From Devosia epidermidihirudinis (lineage in GTDB: Bacteria > Pseudomonadota > Alphaproteobacteria > Rhizobiales > Devosiaceae): a stretch of DNA of 64,000 nucleotides. The stretch is taken from positions 1 to 64,000 of the forward strand of contig NZ_LANJ01000011.1 of NCBI RefSeq assembly GCF_000971295.1, given 5' to 3'. The notes under the pieces were generated by a model that was given only the letters and a program-made list of their open reading frames with translations, was not told the DNA's origin and ran no database searches. The stretch's first letter is position 1, and every line of letters starts with the position of its first letter. This document shows, piece after piece, positions 8,975-17,709 of the stretch. The position numbers were made by a program, and so were the translations under genes.

Positions 8975-9096
8975 GGAGTTCCCCCGGAGATGGGGGATGT
9001 GAGCGTGGGGCGGAGGGAATTGTCAAATCACGGGGACCCCGAAGTGAGGCGCGGGGGCGGTGACGATGTCTATGATGATTCAACGCTCACCACGTT

Positions 9097-9116
9097 ATTC
9101 CCGCTTTCTCGGGAAT
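9097..9116. repeat. Short intergenic hairpin
   Basis: ATTCCCG / CGGGAAT around a 6-base loop, in the 241-bp gap between the DUF998 gene and yjhX. Its flanks resemble the widespread intergenic motif GTCATTCCCGC...GCGGGAATGAC seen in many alphaproteobacteria (from memory). No T-run. Confidence 0.55.
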
Positions 9117-9142
9117 GACATGGTGGCGGCGTGTGGGGAGTG

Positions 9143-9165
9143 GCCCTCGGATCAAGTCCGAGGGC
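9143..9165. repeat. Intergenic hairpin repeat, family A copy 2
   Basis: Identical to the copy at 110-132, including the loop TCAAG and the flank GTGGCCCTCGG. It lies about 50 bp past the yjhX stop, in a gap between two minus-strand genes. Confidence 0.8.
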
Positions 9166-9215
9166 AGCCCGGTGGGCGGGACAGGATTGGTAGCCTTGGC
9201 ATTACCGCTTCTGCG

Positions 9216-9473
9216 TTACCGGTTGTCCTGCTCGCTGCGAACCAGTTCTAGGCCGCGTTTGGTGATGCGGTAGGGTTGGCCGCCTTGGGATTTGATGGCT
9301 TTTTTCGACTTCAGCTTGCGGAAGAGCAGCAGGCTGCAGGTGTTGAGCTTCCGACCTTCGCGGTTGAAGAATTCAAGGTCAGTGACCTTGCCGTTGTCGT
9401 CGCGCACCAAAGCAATACGGCCGCCCTGAGCGAGTGCATGGAGCACGCGCTGTTCGTCTTTAGAAATATCCAA
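9216..9473 (-). CDS. yjhX: TopAI/YjhX family toxin-like protein
   Basis: 85 aa, same size as E. coli YjhX (TopAI), reported to bind and inhibit DNA topoisomerase I. The family pattern is present: DISKDEQRVLHALAQGGRI at the N-terminus, then FFNREGR and CSLLLFRKLKSKKAI, ending in YRITKRGLELVR, a winged-helix-like fold. The start is a TTG with no obvious ribosome site. In E. coli the antitoxin YjhQ, a GNAT protein, is adjacent. Here no gene is directly paired, though a GNAT gene lies at 10115 on the other strand. Whether it is toxic here is unknown. Confidence 0.85.
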   Translation of the reverse strand: MDISKDEQRVLHALAQGGRIALVRDDNGKVTDLEFFNREGRKLNTCSLLLFRKLKSKKAIKSQGGQPYRITKRGLELVRSEQDNR

Positions 9474-9788
9474 TTTTGTCTAAGCCCGAAAAGCGGGCGG
9501 GGGTGCGCAACGCGCTACCGCCAGTCTACCCGCGAACAAACAGGATCAGCCGCAGGCATCGCGCGCGGCGGCAGATCGGTTTATTCAGCCCCGTTCCGAC
9601 AGAACGGGGCTTTAGCGGGTCTCAGACTGGTTAGACATAAAACAAAACCTTGATTAGCGTGGTGAGCATAGTTGCGCCGCCTGCCAAGGCCAAGCTTGAA
9701 TGGCGGCTACAGTTGATATCGTCGCCGTGTCGGTGCAAACCGGCAACACGGAAAACTGCACTGCGTAAAACCTGCACTGGATGGACTC
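9474..9788. other. 315-bp region without a recognised gene
   Basis: Lies between the divergent yjhX and chorismate mutase starts. It holds a GCCCGAAAAGCGGGC hairpin (9482-9496), a strong hairpin at 9587-9611, and an imperfect hairpin near 9726-9752 (CCGTGT...ACACGG outer stem, CGGT-GCAA-ACCG inner stem). The last sits in the likely chorismate mutase leader. I could not match it to tRNA, SRP RNA, RNase P or tmRNA. Open frames here are short and look spurious. Confidence 0.5.
9587..9611 (+). terminator. Strong GC hairpin, terminator-like
   Basis: AGCCCCGTTC / GAACGGGGCT, a perfect 10-bp stem with loop CGACA, followed by TTTAG on the plus strand. There is no plus-strand gene just upstream, so it may end an unannotated small RNA or act as a barrier between divergent units. 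Confidence 0.5.
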
Positions 9789-10103
9789 GTGACCGCTACC
9801 AAGACGCCTGCCGAATGCGAAACCAAAGAAGATGTGCGCGCTGAAATCGACCGCGTCGATCAGGCGTTGCTGAGCCTTTTCGCAGAGCGGCACCGCTATG
9901 TGACGCGCATGGCGCAGATCAAGACGGACCCGCATGAGGCTCGTGATCCTGTGCGCATCGAGGCGGTCATTGCGCGGCTGCGCGAGCGTAGTTTGGCCCT
10001 TGATCTTGATGAGGATCAGGCGGAACTTGTGTGGCGGACCCTGATCGATTGGAACATCAATTACGAGAAGGGCATCATCGCGGCGCGGCGCCGCACGCAA
10101 TGA
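9789..10103 (+). CDS. Chorismate mutase (AroQ type)
   Basis: Converts chorismate to prephenate, the branch point toward Phe and Tyr. A single all-helical AroQ domain of 104 aa: the N-terminal helix RAEIDRVDQALLSLFAERHRYV carries the conserved Arg and Arg/Lys contacts, followed by KTDPHEARDPVRIEAVI and the C-terminal VWRTLIDWNINYE. It starts at GTG 9789; the ATG at 9781 opens only a 3-codon frame. No signal peptide, so cytoplasmic. The stop overlaps a possible ATG of the following GNAT gene. Confidence 0.9.
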   Translation: MTATKTPAECETKEDVRAEIDRVDQALLSLFAERHRYVTRMAQIKTDPHEARDPVRIEAVIARLRERSLALDLDEDQAELVWRTLIDWNINYEKGIIAARRRTQ

Positions 10104-10114
10104 GGGAGAAGGCC

Positions 10115-10624
10115 ATGCCCGGGATCAGCATTCGTCAGGCTGTGAAGGCAGATGCCGCCAGGCTGGCGGATATCGCTTATCGCGCCTGGGAAACTGGTAT
10201 TTTTCCATTGCTCACCGACCAGCCCGGGCTGAAAGAGACCGAGCGGCAGCGGCTGCATCAGGTAGTGGGCGAGACCATTGCCCGTATCATCGTCGCCGAA
10301 GTGGATGGCGTTGTGGTTGGCTGGTGCTCCCGTTCATCGCGGCGGGCCTATATCCCGTTTCTGTTCGTGATACCGGAATTGCAGGGCCATGGGCTGGGCT
10401 CGCTCCTGCTACGACGCATGGAGTCGATGCTCGAACTTGAGGGTGCCGACCATGTGCAGCTGGAAACGCCAGCGGACAATGTGCGGGCCGTGCGGTTTTA
10501 CGAGCGGCAGGGCTATCGCATTCTGGCACTAAAGCCGGATGGCCGCGCGGCGCACGAGCCCTTCATGAGCGTTCATCTGGAAAAGACGCTCGATCCTTTT
10601 GAGGGCGATATCGAAGAGGACTGA
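10115..10624 (+). CDS. GNAT family N-acetyltransferase
   Basis: 169 aa. The GNAT core is clear: PFLFVIPELQGHGLGSLLLRRME carries the Q-x-x-G-x-G acetyl-CoA loop, and ADNVRAVRFYERQGY is the motif B region. I chose ATG 10115 because AGGGAGAAGG lies at ideal distance; ATG 10100 overlaps the chorismate mutase stop and is an alternative. It probably shares a transcript with chorismate mutase. Substrate unknown. It is 640 bp from the yjhX start, whose E. coli antitoxin is also a GNAT protein, but the strand and distance do not support pairing. Confidence 0.85.
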   Translation: MPGISIRQAVKADAARLADIAYRAWETGIFPLLTDQPGLKETERQRLHQVVGETIARIIVAEVDGVVVGWCSRSSRRAYIPFLFVIPELQGHGLGSLLLRRMESMLELEGADHVQLETPADNVRAVRFYERQGYRILALKPDGRAAHEPFMSVHLEKTLDPFEGDIEED

Positions 10625-10631
10625 GTTCTCA

Positions 10632-10669
10632 GGATACCCCCTCCTAGCCTCCCCCTGATAGGGGGAGGG
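10632..10669. repeat. Intergenic repeat, family B copy 2
   Basis: GGATACCCCC head, then hairpin CCTCCCCCT-GAT-AGGGGGAGG. It resembles the copies at 177-210 and 49183-49222. A nearby CCTCGGC-TTGA-GCCGGGAG hairpin (about 10710-10730) looks like a worn family A element. Confidence 0.65.
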
Positions 10670-10839
10670 ACTTGTCTGGTGCCTGTTCTTACATCTTGCC
10701 TCATGTGCCCTCGGCTTGAGCCGGGAGATGAGCGGTGGGTTTGGCCAGTTCGCGCCAAATTGACAATCCGCGATTGCATCTGTCACCCCTTCCCACTATG
10801 CGTTTTGCATAGCTTTGCCTTGCCTTTCAGGACGTTCAA

Positions 10840-12339
10840 TTGACCCTTATCGATACGCGCACGCCCAATCCCAAGAGCTTCATCGCTGGATCAACCGGTG
10901 ACTGGGAAATTGTCATCGGCATGGAAGTGCATGCGCAAGTGACCAGCGAGAGCAAGCTGTTCTCCGGTTCGTCGACTGAATTCGGCAATCCGCCCAATGC
11001 CAACGTCTCGTTTATCGACGCGGCCATGCCCGGCATGTTGCCCGTGATCAACGAGGAGTGCGTGCGCCAGGCTGTGCGCACCGGGCTGGGTCTGAAGGCA
11101 AAGATCAACAAGCGCAGCGTGTTTGACCGGAAAAACTATTTTTATCCCGATCTGCCGCAGGGCTATCAGATCAGCCAGTTCAAGGACCCTATCGTGGGTG
11201 AAGGCCTGATCTATCTGGATATGCCGGAAGGGCAGATCGAGATTGGGATCGAGCGCCTGCATCTGGAGCAGGACGCGGGCAAGTCGATCCACGACCAGCA
11301 TCCGAATATGAGCTTTGTGGACCTGAACCGCTCCGGCGTGGCGCTGATGGAAATCGTCAGCAAGCCAGATCTGCGTTCGTCCGAAGAAGCCAAGGAATAC
11401 CTGTCCAAGCTGCGCACCATCCTGCGCTACCTCGGCACCTGCGACGGCAATATGGAGCAGGGCTCCATGCGTGCCGACGTCAACGTGTCGGTGCGCCGCC
11501 CCGGTGGCGAGTTCGGTACGCGCTGCGAGATCAAGAACGTCAATTCGATCCGCTTCGCGGGTCAGGCGATTGAATATGAAGCGCGCCGCCAGATCGACAT
11601 TCTGGAAGATGGCGGGTCGATCGACCAGGAAACTCGCCTGTTCGACCCCAAGCTGGGCGAGACGCGTTCGATGCGCTCCAAGGAAGAAGCACACGACTAT
11701 CGCTACTTCCCCGATCCCGATCTGCTGCCGTTGGAATTCGACGAGGCGTTCATCGCGGCGCTGGCCGAACACCTGCCAGAGCTGCCAGATGAAAAGCAGG
11801 CCCGCTTCATCGCTGACTATGGCGTGACGCCCTATGACGCGATGGTGCTGACGCTGGACCGTGAAGCTGCAGATTTCTTTGAGGCCGCAGCAACGCACGG
11901 CGCCCGCAAGCGCGACGGCAAGGCTGTATCGAACCTGATCCAGGGCGATCTGGCCGCTTACGCCAACACGCAGACGACCACGTTCGACAAGACCCACGTG
12001 ACGGCCGAGCAGATCGCCGAGATCGTCGACCTGGTGGCTGATGGCGTGATTTCGAGCAAGGGCGCCAAGGATCTGCTAGCCCTGATCATCACCAAGGAAG
12101 ACGAAGGCAAGCCTGCCGAGATCGTCGAGCGTCGCGGCATGAAGCAGGTCACCGACCTTGGCGCCATTGAAGCGATCATCGACGAGATCATTGCGGCCAA
12201 CCCCGATCAGGTTGCCAAGGTGCTGGCGAAGCCGACGATGATCGGCTGGTTTGTTGGCCAGGCGATGAAGGCATCGGGTGGCAAAGCCAACCCACAGGCG
12301 CTGAACGATTTGATGAAGAAGAAGCTCGGTCTCGAATAG
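10840..12339 (+). CDS. gatB: Asp-tRNA(Asn)/Glu-tRNA(Gln) amidotransferase subunit B
   Basis: tRNA-binding and kinase-like subunit of GatCAB, activating the misacylated Asp or Glu for amidation. 499 aa, full length. Family motifs: [12 protein letters not shown] (about 23-34), [19 protein letters not shown] (about 96-114), and [17 protein letters not shown]. The C-terminal YqeY/tail domain ends [18 protein letters not shown]. The start is TTG 10840, with AGGA nearby. It is separated from gatCA by about 4 kb of unrelated genes and must have its own promoter. Confidence 0.97.
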   Translation: MTLIDTRTPNPKSFIAGSTGDWEIVIGMEVHAQVTSESKLFSGSSTEFGNPPNANVSFIDAAMPGMLPVINEECVRQAVRTGLGLKAKINKRSVFDRKNYFYPDLPQGYQISQFKDPIVGEGLIYLDMPEGQIEIGIERLHLEQDAGKSIHDQHPNMSFVDLNRSGVALMEIVSKPDLRSSEEAKEYLSKLRTILRYLGTCDGNMEQGSMRADVNVSVRRPGGEFGTRCEIKNVNSIRFAGQAIEYEARRQIDILEDGGSIDQETRLFDPKLGETRSMRSKEEAHDYRYFPDPDLLPLEFDEAFIAALAEHLPELPDEKQARFIADYGVTPYDAMVLTLDREAADFFEAAATHGARKRDGKAVSNLIQGDLAAYANTQTTTFDKTHVTAEQIAEIVDLVADGVISSKGAKDLLALIITKEDEGKPAEIVERRGMKQVTDLGAIEAIIDEIIAANPDQVAKVLAKPTMIGWFVGQAMKASGGKANPQALNDLMKKKLGLE

Positions 12340-12362
12340 GACCTGAGTTCTCTGCAAAAATG

Positions 12363-12399
12363 AGAAGCCCCGGTTGATCTTAGATCAACCGGGGCTTCT
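12363..12399 (+). terminator. Intrinsic terminator of gatB
   Basis: Nearly perfect 18-bp stem AGAAGCCCCGGTTGATCT / AGATCAACCGGGGCTTCT followed by T-rich sequence. The symmetric stem could also stop the convergent EamA gene at 12421. Confidence 0.92.
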
Positions 12400-12420
12400 T
12401 TTTGATGGGTTGTCTGACCG

Positions 12421-13314
12421 TTAGACTGCAGGTCGGGACCAGAGGCGCAGCACGCGACCATCGATGCAGAGCAGACCGACAAACACCAGCAACATGCCCG
12501 CGATGTGGACGGGCAGGATGGTTTCACCCAGCAGCGTCACGCCAAGGATGATGGCGACGACCGGCGAGATGAAGGTGTTGGACGCGAAGTTGGTCGCGCC
12601 AATGCGCGGCAACAGGCGATACATGATCTGGAAGGTGAGGGCGGTGGAGAACAGGCCCAGCGCCAGCCACGCGGCCCAGGTTTCGACGCGTGTGGCGTGC
12701 GGCACGCCTTCCATGAGGAAGGCGACGGGCACGGAGACAACGGCGGCGCCGGTGATGGCGATCGTCGCCAGGGTGGTCGGATCAACAGCGCGGAAGCTAC
12801 GGGCGACGTTGAGAGTGACCGCGTAGCAGAGCGTGGCCAGTAGGCAGAAGCCGATACCAATCAACTGGTCTCCAGCGTGGCCGCCAGTGAGGGCGGGCGA
12901 GGCTAGGAGCGCTGCGCCGGCAAAACCGGCCACAACGCCGAGTGCCTTGTTCATCTTGGCCTTCTCGCCGCCGGGCCAGAAGTGAGCAACGACAACGGTC
13001 AGGATGGGTGTCAGCGCATTGATGATGGCGGTGAGGCCGCTGGCGATATGGGCCTGGCCGAGCGGAAACAGGGTGAAGGGCAGCGCGTAGCTGAAAATGC
13101 CGAGTATGCCGAGCTTGAGATAAAGCATCGGATCGCGCGGCACCGGCTTGCGCAGGGCGACGAAGATCACCCAACTGGCGACAGCAGCGATGGAGACGCG
13201 CCCCGCTGCAATCCAGATCGGTCCTAGTTCACGTAGCAGAACCGCGTTGAACAGGAAGGAGCAGCCCCAGATACTGCCAACAAATATGAGAAGCGCCCAG
13301 TCGCGTGCGGCCAT
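12421..13314 (-). CDS. EamA/DMT family transporter
   Basis: 297 aa with ten hydrophobic segments arranged as two EamA repeats (about residues 7-135 and 150-290). The first repeat shows WGCSFLFNAVLLREL and SGLTAIINALTPILTVVVAH; the second has NTFISPVVAIILGVTLLGE, typical drug/metabolite exporter signatures. Substrate unknown; members export amino acids or other metabolites. It converges on gatB and shares the terminator between them. Confidence 0.9.
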   Translation of the reverse strand: MAARDWALLIFVGSIWGCSFLFNAVLLRELGPIWIAAGRVSIAAVASWVIFVALRKPVPRDPMLYLKLGILGIFSYALPFTLFPLGQAHIASGLTAIINALTPILTVVVAHFWPGGEKAKMNKALGVVAGFAGAALLASPALTGGHAGDQLIGIGFCLLATLCYAVTLNVARSFRAVDPTTLATIAITGAAVVSVPVAFLMEGVPHATRVETWAAWLALGLFSTALTFQIMYRLLPRIGATNFASNTFISPVVAIILGVTLLGETILPVHIAGMLLVFVGLLCIDGRVLRLWSRPAV

Positions 13315-13499
13315 TTGATTCTACCTCGGAAAGACCGGACGCTATGCCTCGGTGTAACAAAGGTCGAACCGATTTTGACGATGGTTGCCATCAATTCGCG
13401 TTATGACCGCGGCGGCTCCCATTCGATATTTTGGGTTAATGTGAACCAAATCGACAGTTGTGAATTGTAGGATTAGCGTAGTTCTATCGGGTCATCCAA

Positions 13500-14105
13500 G
13501 TGCCGCCTCCCACATACATCGTCGATTACCTCCAATTCATCGGCCAGGTGCGCGGCAATTACACCGTGCGCGATGAGCGGGGCGCTGGCGTCCAGCAGGT
13601 GTGCCACACGCGCGTGGTAACCGTAGACACTTTGACCATCGACTGTGCGGCGCCTGGCGCGATTGGTGCGAAGTGGGTCGCGTATTTCCCCGAGTTTGGC
13701 CTGTTGCGTGGCGTAGTCAGCCGTTTGGCTGGTCCGCGCACAGTGGAGCTTGAGCTGCAGTTGAGCGACGCCACGAGGCGGAGGCTGTCGGGAACGATCC
13801 GTTGGATGGTTCGACGCGGTCGCGGGCTGACCAAGGACATGCGGCGCTCGCCACGACTGACGCCACGTTATCCGCAGGTTGATCTGACGGTAGGCAACGA
13901 GCAGTGGGACCGGGCGCTTCTGATCGATATTTCCGCGACCGGCGCGAAGCTGACCGCGGATCGCGCGCCGAGCCTTGGCAGCGTGGTGATGGTGGGATCC
14001 ATCCCGGCAACCGTGGTGCGCAGTGAGCGGCAGGCGTTTGGCGTTGAGTTCGCCGAGCCGCTGGTGCTGAAGAATTTCGAGCAGATGCGCTTCGGCAAGG
14101 AGTAG
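13500..14105 (+). CDS. PilZ domain protein
   Basis: 201 aa. The C-terminal PilZ domain (about residues 115-195) shows the c-di-GMP-binding signature: an Arg-rich RRSPRLTPR element followed by D-I-S-A-T-G-A-K (the D/NxSxxG motif). The N-terminal 110 residues look like a separate beta-rich domain of unknown type. It starts at GTG. It is flanked by convergent purN, with its own upstream gap of 185 bp. Probably a c-di-GMP effector; the output is not predictable. A second c-di-GMP gene (EAL) is at 24778. Confidence 0.82.
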   Translation: MPPPTYIVDYLQFIGQVRGNYTVRDERGAGVQQVCHTRVVTVDTLTIDCAAPGAIGAKWVAYFPEFGLLRGVVSRLAGPRTVELELQLSDATRRRLSGTIRWMVRRGRGLTKDMRRSPRLTPRYPQVDLTVGNEQWDRALLIDISATGAKLTADRAPSLGSVVMVGSIPATVVRSERQAFGVEFAEPLVLKNFEQMRFGKE

Positions 14106-14113
14106 CCGAAGTC

Positions 14114-14689
14114 TTAGAGGCTGTTTGCGAGCAGTCGGAGCGCTTCCGGGTAGATCCGGTGTTCTTCGATCAGGATGCGGGCCGCGAGCGTCTCAGGCGT
14201 ATCGCCATCGAGCACAGGGACTTCGGCCTGCAGGATTGGATCGCCTTCATCAAGACCCGGCGACACGAAATGGACCGTGCAGCCATGGACCTTGGCGCCG
14301 TCTGCGAGCGCGCGCTCGTGGGTGTGCAGGCCCTTGTAGAGCGGCAGCAGCGAGGGGTGAATGTTGATCATCCGTCCGGCCCAGCGCAGCGTGAAGTCTT
14401 CGCCCAGCACGCGCATGAAGCCAGCCAGGCAGACGATGTCGACGTCCCAGCTTTCGAGCGTCTGTGTCAGCACGTCCTCGAGCATGTCCCGTGTGGGAAA
14501 CTTGCTCTGGGCGAGCGAGGCCGTGGCGATGCCTTCGGCAGCCGCGATGGCCAAACCGGGCGCTGCAGCGCGATTGGACAGCACGCCGACGATCTCTGCG
14601 GGATAATCAGGCGCCTTCGCCGCTTGGATAAGCGCCGACATGTTGGAGCCACGTCCCGAGATCAGGATGGCGACGCGCTTCTTGATCAC
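14114..14689 (-). CDS. purN: Phosphoribosylglycinamide formyltransferase
   Basis: Transfers formyl from 10-formyl-THF to GAR in purine synthesis. 191 aa. The N-terminal [19 protein letters not shown], the catalytic Asn/His area LAGFMRVL and [21 protein letters not shown], and the Asp in [12 protein letters not shown] are all present. I chose GTG 14689, whose TG overlaps the purM stop TGA; the reading frame extends far upstream only because it runs antisense-like through purM. FolD in this window would help supply the cofactor. Confidence 0.95.
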   Translation of the reverse strand: MIKKRVAILISGRGSNMSALIQAAKAPDYPAEIVGVLSNRAAAPGLAIAAAEGIATASLAQSKFPTRDMLEDVLTQTLESWDVDIVCLAGFMRVLGEDFTLRWAGRMINIHPSLLPLYKGLHTHERALADGAKVHGCTVHFVSPGLDEGDPILQAEVPVLDGDTPETLAARILIEEHRIYPEALRLLANSL

Positions 14690-15762
14690 AGCGCCAGCTT
14701 GCCGTCGAAAGTGACGGGTTCGCCGGTGCGGGCGGTGAGCTTGCCGACGATGGAGGCGATCTCGTCTGCAGCGTTGAGGTGTTCCACCAGCTTGTCCGCA
14801 TCTTCGGGCGCGACCGCGACCAGCATCCCGACGCCGCAATTGAAGGTACGGAGCATCTCGTGCTGGCTCATGCCGCCGACATGGCTCAGCCAGCCGAAGA
14901 CCTTGGGCACGTTCACCGCGTCGAGATCGACATGGGCTGCGAGGTGCTCGGGCAGCACGCGCGGAATGTTGTCGATGAAGCCGCCGCCGGTGATGTGGGC
15001 CAGCGCCTTGATGCCAATGCCGGCCTTGAGGGCGGCGAGCAGGGGCTTCACATAGATGCGGGTTGGCGTCAGCAGGGCTTCGGACAGCGACTGGCCGGGC
15101 GCGAAGGGCGCGTCCATGTACCAATCAATGCCGGATAGTTCGACGATCTTGCGGACCAGCGAATAGCCGTTGGAGTGAACACCCGAGGACGCGATGGCGA
15201 CCAGGGTGTCGCCTTCGGCAATGTCGGGGCGTGGGAGGAGGGTGCCACGCTCGGCGGCGCCTACGGCAAAGCCAGCCAGATCGTAGTCATTGCCATGGTA
15301 CATGCCAGGCATTTCAGCGGTCTCGCCGCCGATGAGCGCGCAACCGGCAATGCGGCAGCCTTCGGCGATGCCGTTGACGATGGCGGTGCCCTGCTCGACA
15401 TCGAGCTTGCCGGTGGCAAAGTAGTCGAGGAAGAACAGCGGCTCAGCGCCCTGAACGATAATGTCGTTGACGCACATCGCCACCAGGTCCTGCCCGATGG
15501 TGGAATGATTGCCGGTATCGATGGCGATCTTGAGCTTGGTGCCGACGCCATCATTGGCCGCGACGAGCACGGGATCGCTAAAACCGGCCGCTTTCAAATC
15601 GAACAAACCGCCGAAGCCACCGATCTCACCATCGGCGCCGGGGCGACGGGTGGAACGAACTGCGGGTTTAATCGCTTCTACAAGGGCATTACCGGCGTCG
15701 ATATCGACACCTGCCTGCTTGTATGAGAGACCGTTTGGTGTCAGGTTTTGCGGATCAGACAT
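14686..15762 (-). CDS. purM: Phosphoribosylformylglycinamidine cyclo-ligase (AIR synthetase)
   Basis: ATP-dependent ring closure of FGAM to AIR in purine synthesis. 358 aa. The N-terminal [13 protein letters not shown] and GGFGGLF, the ATP-site motif [11 protein letters not shown] (about residues 72-82), and [12 protein letters not shown] are all typical. I chose ATG 15762, which has GAGG just before it, over the in-frame 15777. It forms an overlapping pair with purN and diverges from the AI-2E-type permease gene. Confidence 0.96.
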   Translation of the reverse strand: MSDPQNLTPNGLSYKQAGVDIDAGNALVEAIKPAVRSTRRPGADGEIGGFGGLFDLKAAGFSDPVLVAANDGVGTKLKIAIDTGNHSTIGQDLVAMCVNDIIVQGAEPLFFLDYFATGKLDVEQGTAIVNGIAEGCRIAGCALIGGETAEMPGMYHGNDYDLAGFAVGAAERGTLLPRPDIAEGDTLVAIASSGVHSNGYSLVRKIVELSGIDWYMDAPFAPGQSLSEALLTPTRIYVKPLLAALKAGIGIKALAHITGGGFIDNIPRVLPEHLAAHVDLDAVNVPKVFGWLSHVGGMSQHEMLRTFNCGVGMLVAVAPEDADKLVEHLNAADEIASIVGKLTARTGEPVTFDGKLAL

Positions 15763-15896
15763 AGGCCTCGGAACCATGTGGAGAAAGCGTGCGCAAAGCC
15801 GTTACCGGAAAGCCAAGGCGGTTGCCAATTCCGGAGCCGGAAGCTAGACGGCCTGATAGCTTCTCCACCACATCGACGCAAGGGCCGCGCTCGCCT

Positions 15897-16988
15897 ATGA
15901 CCCTGAGAAATCAAGTGCTGATCTGGATCGCGTTCTTTGTGGTGCTGATCGGGCTGCTGTATCTATTCCGCGGTATATTGCTGCCATTCGTTGTGGGCGC
16001 AGCGCTGGCTTACCTGCTCAATCCCGTGGTCAACCAGTTGCAAAGGCTCAAGATTAACCGCGTCGGCGCCACCAGCATCGTGCTGTTGTTCGTTTTGGCA
16101 TTGGTGCTTGGGCTGTTCTTCATGCTGGTGCCACTGATCGGCCAGCAGGTGGTTGGCCTTATACAGCGCGCACCAGGATACGTGACCGATTTGCAGGCCC
16201 TGTTCGCCCGCTGGTCGCCTGAAGTTAACGAATGGCTGGGGCCGGAGCGTGCAGCTCAGGTGCAAACGAGCATCAGTGACCTGGCGCGCCAAGCACTTGG
16301 TTTCATTGCGACATTGCCAGCCGAGCTGGTCAATATCGGCTACACTGGCGCGACCGTTATCGGCATCTCGCTGCTGACCCCCGTTGTGGCGTTCTATCTG
16401 CTGCTGGACTGGGAAGGCATGATCCGCGGACTGCAGGGACTGTTGCCGAAGGAACACAAGGCAGAGATCAACGGCATTCTGGGCGATATCGACAAGTCGA
16501 TGGCCGGGGTTATTCGCGGTCAGGGTGGCGTTTTGCTGATCGATGCGGCGTTCTATGCGACGGCGTTGAGCCTTCTGGGGCTGAACTTCGGCCTCGCGGT
16601 TGGGCTGATTGCAGGCCTGTTGAGCTTTGTGCCGTTCATGGGCTTTGCCGTCGGCTTCTCGTTGTCGATCGGTATCGCGCTCGTTCAGTTCTGGCCGAAT
16701 TGGTGGATGGTGGTTGCCGTCTGCGCGATTTTCATGGGCTGGCAGTTCATCGAAGGCAATATCCTGTATCCCAAGCTGGTTGGCTCGAGCATCAATATCA
16801 ACCCGGTCGGGCTGATGTTCGCCTTGCTGGCCTTCGGCGCGCTGTTTGGCTTTGTCGGCCTGTTGCTGGCTGTGCCGCTGGCGGCGATCGTGGGTGTGTT
16901 GGTGCGTTATGGCGTCGCCAAGTATAAGGCGAGTGCGCTGTACAAGGGACCAAATGGTGATCTGGATGGCGACGTCAGCGCGGCCTGA
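15897..16988 (+). CDS. AI-2E family transporter (PerM-like)
   Basis: 363 aa membrane protein. There are paired N-terminal helices (residues 5-50), one about 58-85, a long soluble stretch (about 95-155), then helices near 160-185, 215-265, 275-300 and 310-345. The sequence matches the TqsA/PerM superfamily, with LLTPVVAFYLLLDWEGM and a C-terminal EGNILYPKLVGSSININPVGLM. The substrate is uncertain, as few members have been shown to export AI-2. From memory, its place between purM and hdaA is conserved in Rhizobiales. Start ATG 15897; an earlier in-frame start overlaps the purM promoter area. Confidence 0.9.
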   Translation: MTLRNQVLIWIAFFVVLIGLLYLFRGILLPFVVGAALAYLLNPVVNQLQRLKINRVGATSIVLLFVLALVLGLFFMLVPLIGQQVVGLIQRAPGYVTDLQALFARWSPEVNEWLGPERAAQVQTSISDLARQALGFIATLPAELVNIGYTGATVIGISLLTPVVAFYLLLDWEGMIRGLQGLLPKEHKAEINGILGDIDKSMAGVIRGQGGVLLIDAAFYATALSLLGLNFGLAVGLIAGLLSFVPFMGFAVGFSLSIGIALVQFWPNWWMVVAVCAIFMGWQFIEGNILYPKLVGSSININPVGLMFALLAFGALFGFVGLLLAVPLAAIVGVLVRYGVAKYKASALYKGPNGDLDGDVSAA

Positions 16989-16992
16989 TTCA

Positions 16993-17709
16993 GTGTCCGA
17001 AACGCGCCAACTTACGTTTGAGCTGGGCCATACGCCTGCCCATGGTGAGGCTGACTTCCTGGTGGGGGAAGGCAATGAGCTGGCTTATGGCCGTATCATG
17101 GCGTTTCCGCATTGGGGCGATCCGCTAACACTGCTGGTGGGGCCGGCAAAATCGGGCAAGTCGCATCTGGCGCGCATATTTGCCGACCGGAGCGGTGCGG
17201 TGTTTGCCGGGATCAATGATCTTGAAGCGTTGGCGCGGGATGGCGGGCAGGGCGCGTTAGTCGTGGAAGACGTCGACCGGCTGGACTATGACGAGGCCGG
17301 ACTATTCCACCTGCTTAACCAGTGCATGCGCGATCATCGTCCGCTGTTGCTGACGGCAAGCGAAGAGGTGGCCAACTGGCCACTGGCGACGGACGACGTT
17401 CGCTCCCGCGCACGCCGGGCAACGGCCTTTACGCTCGAGCTGACGGACGACATTCAATTGTCACATATGTTCGTGAAACTCTTCGGGGATCGACAAATCA
17501 CCGTCGATCCGAAGATCATTGCCTATCTGGTGGCGCGCATGGAGCGCTCGACGGAGGAGGTGGTGCTTCTCGTCGATCTGATGGACAGGCTGGCGCTTGC
17601 CAAGGGGACGGCCATTACCCGCAGCATTGCCGCCGAAGCGCTGGACCAGCGGCAGACGGCGCATGGTGCGCAGCACGGACATGAATGGGAAAACCCGGAC
17701 GATGAATGA
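16993..17709 (+). CDS. hdaA: DnaA-related regulatory inactivator HdaA
   Basis: Hda-type AAA+ protein, which with the sliding clamp promotes ATP hydrolysis by DnaA after initiation. 238 aa. The N-terminal QLTFELGH contains a clamp-binding-like Q-L-x-F motif, followed by Walker [11 protein letters not shown], Walker [12 protein letters not shown] and a DnaA domain III-like C-terminus. The DnaA DNA-binding domain IV is absent, as expected for Hda. GTG 16993 puts the clamp motif at the very N-terminus; ATG 16966 is an alternative. It is followed by an overlap with ppk. Confidence 0.85.
   Translation: MSETRQLTFELGHTPAHGEADFLVGEGNELAYGRIMAFPHWGDPLTLLVGPAKSGKSHLARIFADRSGAVFAGINDLEALARDGGQGALVVEDVDRLDYDEAGLFHLLNQCMRDHRPLLLTASEEVANWPLATDDVRSRARRATAFTLELTDDIQLSHMFVKLFGDRQITVDPKIIAYLVARMERSTEEVVLLVDLMDRLALAKGTAITRSIAAEALDQRQTAHGAQHGHEWENPDDE

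Noticed and set aside
9587..9611. Hairpin region as SRP RNA, tmRNA or tRNA
   Set aside because: No conserved cores of these RNAs were found; only a terminator-like stem is present.
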